DNA of 64,000 nt, taken from NCBI RefSeq assembly GCF_037176765.1, contig NC_090034.1:22026875-22090874 (forward strand), written 5' to 3'. Each line of letters starts with the position of its first letter. The first letter of the stretch is position 1. Made by a program: the position numbers and the translations under genes. The notes under the pieces were generated by a model. That model did no database searches and had not been told where the DNA came from. It was given only the letters and a program-made list of their open reading frames with translations. This document shows positions 58,342 to 64,000 of this stretch, one piece after another. Source of the stretch: Anolis sagrei (Eukaryota; Chordata; Lepidosauria; Squamata; Anolidae).

Positions 58342-59592
58342 ATGGACCAGTACAACCAGAGATATGTCGGTATGCCATTGGAAGATGGGACTCCCAGGTC
58401 GGAAGATGGCCAAAATGCTACTGGGGAGGAGCAGAGGATAAGTTCAACTAGCCCCAGATGTGATGACGCAGCTAGCTCAAAGCCGAAAGGAAGGCTAGCG
58501 GCCGACGGTACTGGAGGTGAACGACGAATCCGATGCTCTAAAGATCAACACACCATAGGAACCTGGAATGTAAGATCTATGAGCCAGGGCAAATTGGATG
58601 TTGTTATTGGTGAGATGTCAAGACTAAAGATAGACATTCTGGGGGTGAGCGAACTGAAATGGACTGGAATGGGCCACTTCACATCAGATGACCACCAGAT
58701 CTACTACTGCGGACAAGAGGAACATCGAAGAAATGGAGTAGCCTTCATAATTAATAAGAAATTTGCTAAAGCAGTGCTTGGATACAACCCAAAAAATGAC
58801 AGAATGATATCAGTTTGAGTGCAAGGAAAGCCTTTCAACGTTACAGTGATCCAAATATACGCCCCAACCACAGCTGCTGAAGAAGCAGAAGTAGATCAGT
58901 TCTATGAGGATCTGCAGGACCTACTGGATAATACACCAAAAAGAGACATTATTTTCATTACAGGAGACTGGAATGCCAAGGTGGGAAGTCAAATGACAAC
59001 TGGGATCACAGGCAAGCATGGTCTGGGAGAACAAAATGAAGCGGGACGCAGGCTGATAGAATTTTGCCAGGAAAACTCGCTGTGTATAACGAATACTCTC
59101 TTCCAACAACCTAAAAGACGGCTTTACACATGGACCTCACCAGACGGTCAACACCGAAATCAGATTGACTACATCCTTTGCAGCCAAAGGTGGCGGACAT
59201 CCATCCAGTCGGTGAAAACAAGACCTGGGGCTGACTGTAGCTCAGATCACGAACTTCTTATTGCCCAATTTAGAATAAAACTAAAGAGATCAGGGAAAAT
59301 ACACAGACCAGTTAGATATGATCTCACTAACATTCCTAGCAAATACACAGTGGAAGTGAAGAACAGATTTGAAGGACTAGATTTAGTAAACAGAGTCCCA
59401 GAAGAACTATGGACAGAAGTCCGCGACATTGTTCAGGAGGCGGCAACAAAGTACGTCCCAAAGAAAAAGAAAACCAAGAAGGCAAAATGGTTGTCTGCTG
59501 AGACACTGGAAGTAGCCCAAGAAAGGAGGAAAGCAAAAGGAAACAGGGATAAGGGGAGATATGCCCAGTTAATGCGCAATTCCAGAGGTTAG
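58342..59592 (+). pseudogene. Bov-B endonuclease part of the ORF, one nonsense codon
   Basis: The short N-terminal region is followed by an exonuclease-endonuclease-phosphatase fold: TWNVRSM (about 58,562), SELKWTGMG, ITGDWNAKVG and the terminal SDHELL. A TGA at 58,816-58,818 interrupts just before VQGKPFNVTVIQIYAPT. This looks like CGA to TGA, a typical CpG decay. The frame then runs to 59,592. Confidence 0.88.
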
Positions 59593-61346
59593 CCAGAAGA
59601 GATAAGGAACTATTTTTAAATAAGCAATGCATGGAAGTGGAAGAAGACAACAGAATAGGAAGGGCACGAGACCTCTTCCAGAAAATTAGAAACATTGGAG
59701 GTAAATTTCAGGCAAAAATTGGTATGATAAGAAACAAAGATGGCAGGGACCTAACAGAAGCTGAAGAGATCAAGAGAAGGTGGCGAGACTATACAGAAGA
59801 TCTGTATAGGAAGGATAATAATATCGAGGATAGTTTTGACGGTGTGGTGAATGAATTAGAACCAGACATCCTGAGGAGTGAGGTTGAATGGGCCTTAAAA
59901 AGCATTGCTAACAACAAGGCAGCAGGAGACGACAGGATCCCAGCTGAACTGTTTAAAATCTTAAAAGATGATGCTGTCAAGGTGATGCATGCCATTTGCC
60001 AGCAAATATGGAAAACACAAGAATGGCCATCAGACTGGAAAAAATCAACTTATATCCCCATACCAAAAAAGGGAAATGCGAAAGACTGCTCAAACTTCCG
60101 TACAGTGACCCTTATTTCTCATGCCAGTAAGGTAATGCTCAAGATCCTGCAAGGAAGACTCCAGCAATACATGGAGCGAGAGTTGCCAGATGTTCAAGCT
60201 GGGTTTAGAAAAGGCAGAGGAACGAGAGACCAGATTGCCAATATCCGCTGGATAATGGAGAAAGGCAGGGAGTTTCAGAAAAACATCTACTTCTGCTTCA
60301 TTGACTATTCTAAAGCCTTTGACTGTGTGGATCATAATAAATTGTGGCAAGTTCTTGGTGGGATGGGCATCCCAAGCCCCCTTCCCTCTCTCCTGAGGAA
60401 TCTGTACAAGGACCAAGTAGCAACAGTCAGAACTGACCATGGAACAACAGACTGGTTCAAGATTGGGAAAGGCATACGGCAAGGCTGCATCCTCTCACCC
60501 AACCTTTTTAACTTGTATGCAGAACACATCATGCGATGTGCGGGGCTGGATGAATGCAAAGCTGGGGAGAAAATTGCTGGAAGAAACATTAACAACCTCA
60601 GATATGCAGATGACACCACTCTGATGGCTGAAAGCGAGGAGGAGCTGAGGAGCCTTCTAATCAAGGCGAAAGAAGAAAGCGCAAAAGCCGGGTTGCAGCT
60701 AAATGTAAAAAAAACCAAGATTATGGCAACAAGAATGATTGACAACTGGAAAATAGAGGGAGAAAATGTGGAGGCCGTGACAAACTTTGTATTTCTAGGT
60801 GCAAAGATTACTGCAGATGCAGACTGTGGCCAGGAAATCAGAAGACGCTTACTTCTTGGGAGGAGAGCAATGTCCAGTCTTGATAAAATAGTAAAGAGTA
60901 GAGACATCAGACTGGCAACAAAGATCCGCCTAGTCAAAGCCATGGTATTCCCTGTAGTCACCTACGGATGTGAGAGCTGGACCTTAGGGAAGGCTGAGCG
61001 AAGGAAGATCGATGCTTTTGCGCTATGGTGCTGGAGGAAAGTTCTGAGAGTGCCTTGGACTGCGAGAAGATCCAACCAGTCCATCCTCCAGGAAAGAAAG
61101 CCTGGCTGCTCACTAGAGACAAAGTTGAAGTCCTTTGGCCACATCATGAGGAGACAGGAAAGCCTAGAGAAGACGATTATGCTGGGGAAAGTGGAAGGCA
61201 AAAGGAAGAGGGGCCGACCAAGGGCAAGATGGATGGATGGCATCCTTGAAGTGACTGGACTGACCTTGAAGGAGCTGGAGGTGGCGACGGCCGACAGGGA
61301 GCTCTGGCGTGGCCTGGTCCATGAGGTCACGAAGAGTCGGAGATGA
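59578..61346 (+). pseudogene. Bov-B reverse transcriptase part, shifted frame
   Basis: The frame resumes one base out of register after about 59,575 (cagttaatgcgc where an extra A would keep QLNAQF in frame). It continues FQRLARRDKELF, then RT motifs: GFRKGRGTRDQI, FCFIDYSKAFDCVDH, GIRQGCILSPNLFN and LRYADDTTLM (catalytic YADD at 60,603-60,614). A C-terminal domain follows with AFALWCWRKVLRVPW and a stop at 61,344. Apart from the shift the 571-codon frame is open. Confidence 0.9.
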
Positions 61347-61747
61347 CTGAACGAATGAACAACAACAATTAGAGCCATGGTTGTACATGCCTGTAAAAGC
61401 CCATCTGAAACAAAAAAAAGTTGGAGAGGTAAACAAGCTATAGGATGCATGTTTGGAGGCCTCCCTTTTTCTTTTTGATCTTGGCGGGCTCTTTTGGGAC
61501 CCTTTCCAGGCGATGGCCAGAGGAGTCCCATTGGATCCAATGTGTTTACACGAGTGCAAAGCCTTTCCCCAATCCAGGTTTGGAAATCTCTGCGGTTGAC
61601 TTAGTCTCTACTCAGAGGAGTCCCATTGGAGGAGGGGAAAGGAGGAGGCGGGGCTTCCACTCGTGCCCTCCTCCCAATCCCTCCTCCCACCGGGTTTTCC
61701 TCCCGTGATGCTCCGCGCGCCTCGCTGGCAGTTTAAACCTGGGGCAG

Positions 61748-61799
61748 CCAATGAGGAACGCCTTTGGGGGCGGCGTAACGCTTCGGCTCCGGGTTTGAA
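61748..61799 (+). promoter_or_regulatory. PLK1: PLK1 cell-cycle promoter: CCAAT box and CDE/CHR
   Basis: CCAAT at 61,748-61,752 and a CHR-type TTTGAA at 61,794-61,799, preceded by CCGGG in the CDE position (ctccgggtttgaaatc). The CCAAT-CHR spacing is about 45 bp. G2/M genes, PLK1 included, use NF-Y at CCAAT and DREAM/MuvB at the CHR close to the start site. Transcription would then begin at about 61,800-61,840, about 1.15 kb before the ATG. This is inferred from motifs. Confidence 0.65.
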
Positions 61800-61949
61800 A
61801 TCCTCGAGGAAGGGCGAAGGCGGAGGAAGGAGGACATAGTCCAAGCCCGGGCCCGGTAAACCGTGGGTAAAAAAGGTACTCGGCCCCAAAACTCTCTGAA
61901 GAAGGAAAGATAGAAGAAGAAGAAAAGGAGGGAAAGAGGAGGAGAAGGA

Positions 61950-62975
61950 AATTGGAAACCCTCGAGGATCGGGGCCGGGAAACTTGCGCGTTGAGGCGGC
62001 ACCAAAACTCAGCCACACTGTGCGGAGGAAGGAGAAGAAGAAGGGAAAGAGAAGAGGGAAAAGGAGGAGAGCAGCAAGGGAGGCGTCTTCGCTTCCTCCT
62101 CGACTGGAAACCCTTGAACTTTCCATTGTCACCGGGCGAGGATCGAGGCCGGGAAACTGCGCGAAAGAGGCACCAAACTCAAGCCAACTTTGGTGCGTAA
62201 AAGCGCACAGAGCAAGAACCAAGGAAGGAGAAGAACAGAAGGAGACAAGGAGGAGAGGCGTCTTAAAGGGAGGGGAGGGGTGTCTTGGCTTTCTCCTCGA
62301 CTGGAAACTCGAAGTTGGGCGAGGATCGGGGCCGGGAAGCTGTGCGTAAAAGAGGCACCAAACTCAGCCCAACTTTGGTGCGTTGAAAGCGCCCAGAGCA
62401 AGAACAGAAGAAAGAAAGCAACGAAGGAAGGGAAAAGAAGGAGAAGTATCTTAAAAAGGAGGAGGGAAGCAAGAGAGGCGTCTTGGCTTCCTCCTCGACT
62501 GGAAACCCTCGAAGTTGGGCGAGGATCCGGGCCGGGAAGCTGTGCGTAAAAGAGGCACCCAACCCAACCCAACTTTGGTGCGTGAAACCACGTAGAGCAA
62601 GAATAGAGAAGGGGAAAGAAGGCAAAGCATCTTTAAAAGGAGGAGGGAAGAAATATAGGCGTCTTCTCTTCCTCCTTGACTGGAAACTTTCAAAGTTGAG
62701 CAAGGATCGGGGCCGGAAAGCTGTGCGTAAAAAGGCACCAAACTCAACCCAACTTTGGTGCGTCAAAGCGCACAGAGCAAGAACAGAGGAAGAGAAAAAG
62801 GGGGAAAGAAGGCGGGGCGTCTTAAAAAGAAGGAGGGAAGTAAGAGAGGCGTCTTGGCCTCCTTCTCGATTGGAAACCCTCGAAGTTGGGTGAGGACCGA
62901 GGCTGGGAAACTGCGCGTAAAAAGGCAGCAAACTCGACCCAACTCCGTGCGTAAAAGCGCCCCGAACTTGGCAGC
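61950..62975 (+). repeat. Six-copy tandem repeat (150-198 bp) filling the PLK1 leader
   Basis: The anchor CTGGAAACC/GGAAAC recurs at 61,954, 62,106, 62,303, 62,501, 62,682 and 62,872. Each copy continues gcgaggatcggggccgggaa, gtgcgtaaaa, gaggcaccaaactc, ccaactttggtgcg and gcacagagcaagaac, then a purine-rich linker. The last copy is truncated by the PLK1 ATG, whose immediate upstream (aactccgtgcgtaaaagcgc) is itself a repeat derivative. No ATG triplet occurs on the + strand from 61,801 to 62,975. Confidence 0.93.
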
Positions 62976-63344
62976 ATGAGCGCCGCTGTGCCCAGCCGGG
63001 CGCCTCCTTCCTCCGCTTCCTCCTCCGCGAAGGAAGCGGCGGCTAAAGCCTCGATCCCGGAGCAAGTGGTGGACCCTCGGAGCCGGCGCCGGTACCGCCT
63101 GGGCCGCTTCCTGGGCAAAGGGGGCTTCGCGCGGTGCTACGAGCTGACGGACACGGCCACCGGGGAGGTCTTCGCCGGGAAGGTGGTGCCCAAAGCGCTG
63201 CTGCTGAAGGCGCCGCAGAAGGAGAAGATGTCCATGGAGGTGGCCATCCACCGCAGCCTCCAACACCGGCACGTGGTGGCCTTCCACGGCTGCTTCGAGG
63301 ACCCCAACTTCGTCTTCGTTGTCCTCGAGCTCTGCAGGAGGAGG
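62976..63344 (+). CDS. PLK1: PLK1, polo-like kinase 1, first coding exon
   Basis: PLK1 is the master mitotic Ser/Thr kinase acting at centrosomes, kinetochores and the midbody. This exon encodes 123 residues: a Ser/Ala-rich N-terminus, then the kinase N-lobe. The Gly-rich loop is [12 protein letters not shown] (about 46-57) and the catalytic Lys is about 69 ([11 protein letters not shown]). The alpha-C Glu is in [12 protein letters not shown], and the hinge is [11 protein letters not shown], where the exon ends (AGG/GTGAGC) in phase 0. The start context GGCAGCATGAGCG is the only ATG after the promoter. The rest of the kinase and the polo boxes lie beyond the window. Identity with human PLK1 in the N-lobe is high. 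Confidence 0.95.
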
Positions 63345-63395
63345 GTGAGCTGTTGCATGGTCCAGCGTCTGACACTCTAGAGGAGTCTACACCAG

Positions 63396-63569
63396 GTATG
63401 GGCGAACTTTGGCCCTGCAGGCCGTGTTGGACTTCAACTCCCACCATTCCTAACAGCCTCAGGCCACTTAAGCGGCTGAGGGGGGAAAGGAAAGGGCCTG
63501 AGGCTGTTAGGAATGGTGGGAGTTGAAGTCCAACATCCCCTGCAGGGCCAAAGTTTGCCCAAGCCTGGC
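63396..63569. mobile_element. Palindromic hAT-type MITE in PLK1 intron 1
   Basis: caggtatgggcgaactttgg ... ccacttaagcggctgagggg ... ccaaagtttgcccaagcctg. Full fold-back copy of the 809-1011 family, with inverted arms around TTAAGCGGCTGAGG. The left flank gtctacac equals that at 801-808. Confidence 0.75.
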
Positions 63570-63869
63570 TCACTGTCAGATAATAATCTAGGATGGGGTC
63601 TCCTGCTCTTTCAGAGTTTGAGTGCATGGTTTCTAGTCCCCTTTTATCTTGTCCAAAAGGGGATACTGCAGGGCCCATCATCCACACACTCGCTCTTAGA
63701 CTTTGGGGCTTGTTACCCCCACTGGCTTTCTCAAAGGTCAGGGGCACACCAAGATGTAAACTGGAGTTTAGTGTTGGCTGGGGATTGCAATTCCTAACAA
63801 CATAGCTTTTGGACCAAGGGGATGGGTTTTCTTGCTCTTTCAGAATCTGAGTAGATGGTGGCCCCTTCA

Positions 63870-64000
63870 ACCCTGCCATATAATCCAGATTATTCACTTT
63901 GAGCTGGGTTATATGAGTCTATGCTGCCAAATAATCCAGTTCAAAGCAAATAAGGATTTTGTACATCAGTGTAGAAGGATCTTGAGTTGTCCTTGTTCTT
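63870..64000. mobile_element. MITE of the 'tgccatataatcc' family, PLK1 intron 1
   Basis: ccctgccatataatccagat, tatgctgccaaataatccag and catcagtgtagaagg match the family at 39,565 and 40,838. The copy ends near the window edge. The remaining intron (63,570-63,870) shows nothing recognisable. Confidence 0.55.

Larger units (their letters stand above)
58225..61367 (+). mobile_element. Bov-B (RTE) LINE, near full length, with 12-bp target-site duplication
   Basis: A 3.14-kb element bounded by ATTAGAGCCATG on both sides (58,213-58,224 and 61,368-61,379). The 5' end reads gcgaaaccgtgaagggccac. The 3' end is cgaagagtcggagatgactg, aacgaatg and an AAC-repeat. One frame gives AP endonuclease then reverse transcriptase, as in RTE elements. 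Two breaks are evident: an in-frame TGA at 58,816-58,818 and a single-base shift near 59,575. The length, intact flanks and few breaks indicate a recent insertion. Confidence 0.93.

Noticed and set aside
62129-62931. Repetitive minus-strand frame of about 222 codons in the PLK1 leader
   Set aside because: The repeat unit is near a multiple of three (198 bp), which keeps frames open by chance across copies; no recognisable protein features.

Overview
The window is vertebrate nuclear DNA, most likely from a squamate reptile, probably an iguanian (Anolis-like) lizard. The evidence is multi-exon vertebrate orthologues with canonical splice sites, many Sauria-type SINEs whose 3' core matches Bov-B, an almost intact Bov-B (RTE) LINE, CR1 3' ends with the ATTCTATGA tail, an ACASINE2-like tRNA SINE, Penelope-like fragments, several hAT-type MITE families and very many microsatellites. 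The species cannot be fixed from sequence alone.

Five host genes are present. (1) 347-14,600 (+): the 3' half of TNRC6A (GW182 family), 14 coding exons with PAM2 and RRM, ending in a 1.7-kb 3'UTR. (2) 15,875-34,146 (-): a gene I do not recognise by name. Its nine exons join in frame to 1,120 codons: signal peptide, about 725 residues of Ser/Thr/Pro-rich mucin-like sequence, a SEA domain with the self-cleavage motif GSVVV, an EGF module, one membrane span and a cytoplasmic tail of about 168 residues with an NPAF motif. (3) 38,644-43,284 (-): NDUFAB1, the mitochondrial acyl carrier protein, four exons, complete, 151 aa. (4) 44,662-54,455 (-): PALB2, 13 exons, complete, about 1,108 aa, with a GC-AG intron 12. 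(5) 62,976-63,344 (+): first coding exon of PLK1, running off the window.

NDUFAB1, PALB2 and PLK1 are neighbours on human 16p12, and TNRC6A lies about 1 Mb away there. Here TNRC6A sits next to NDUFAB1 with the mucin gene between them. DCTN5, which in human separates PALB2 from PLK1, is not seen; that interval holds AT-rich LINE debris, a Penelope fragment and the Bov-B copy. The neighbours serve separate processes: miRNA silencing, epithelial or cell-surface coating, mitochondrial fatty acid synthesis and complex I, homologous recombination, and mitosis.

The two observations I rate highest are the complete model of an unnamed self-cleaving SEA/EGF mucin, and the PLK1 leader. In the leader a CCAAT/CHR cell-cycle promoter is separated from the ATG by about 1.2 kb made largely of six tandem copies of a 150-198-bp unit, with no upstream ATG on the coding strand. 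The rest of the window is introns and spacers filled with nested SINE, LINE and MITE insertions, inverted duplications and simple repeats.
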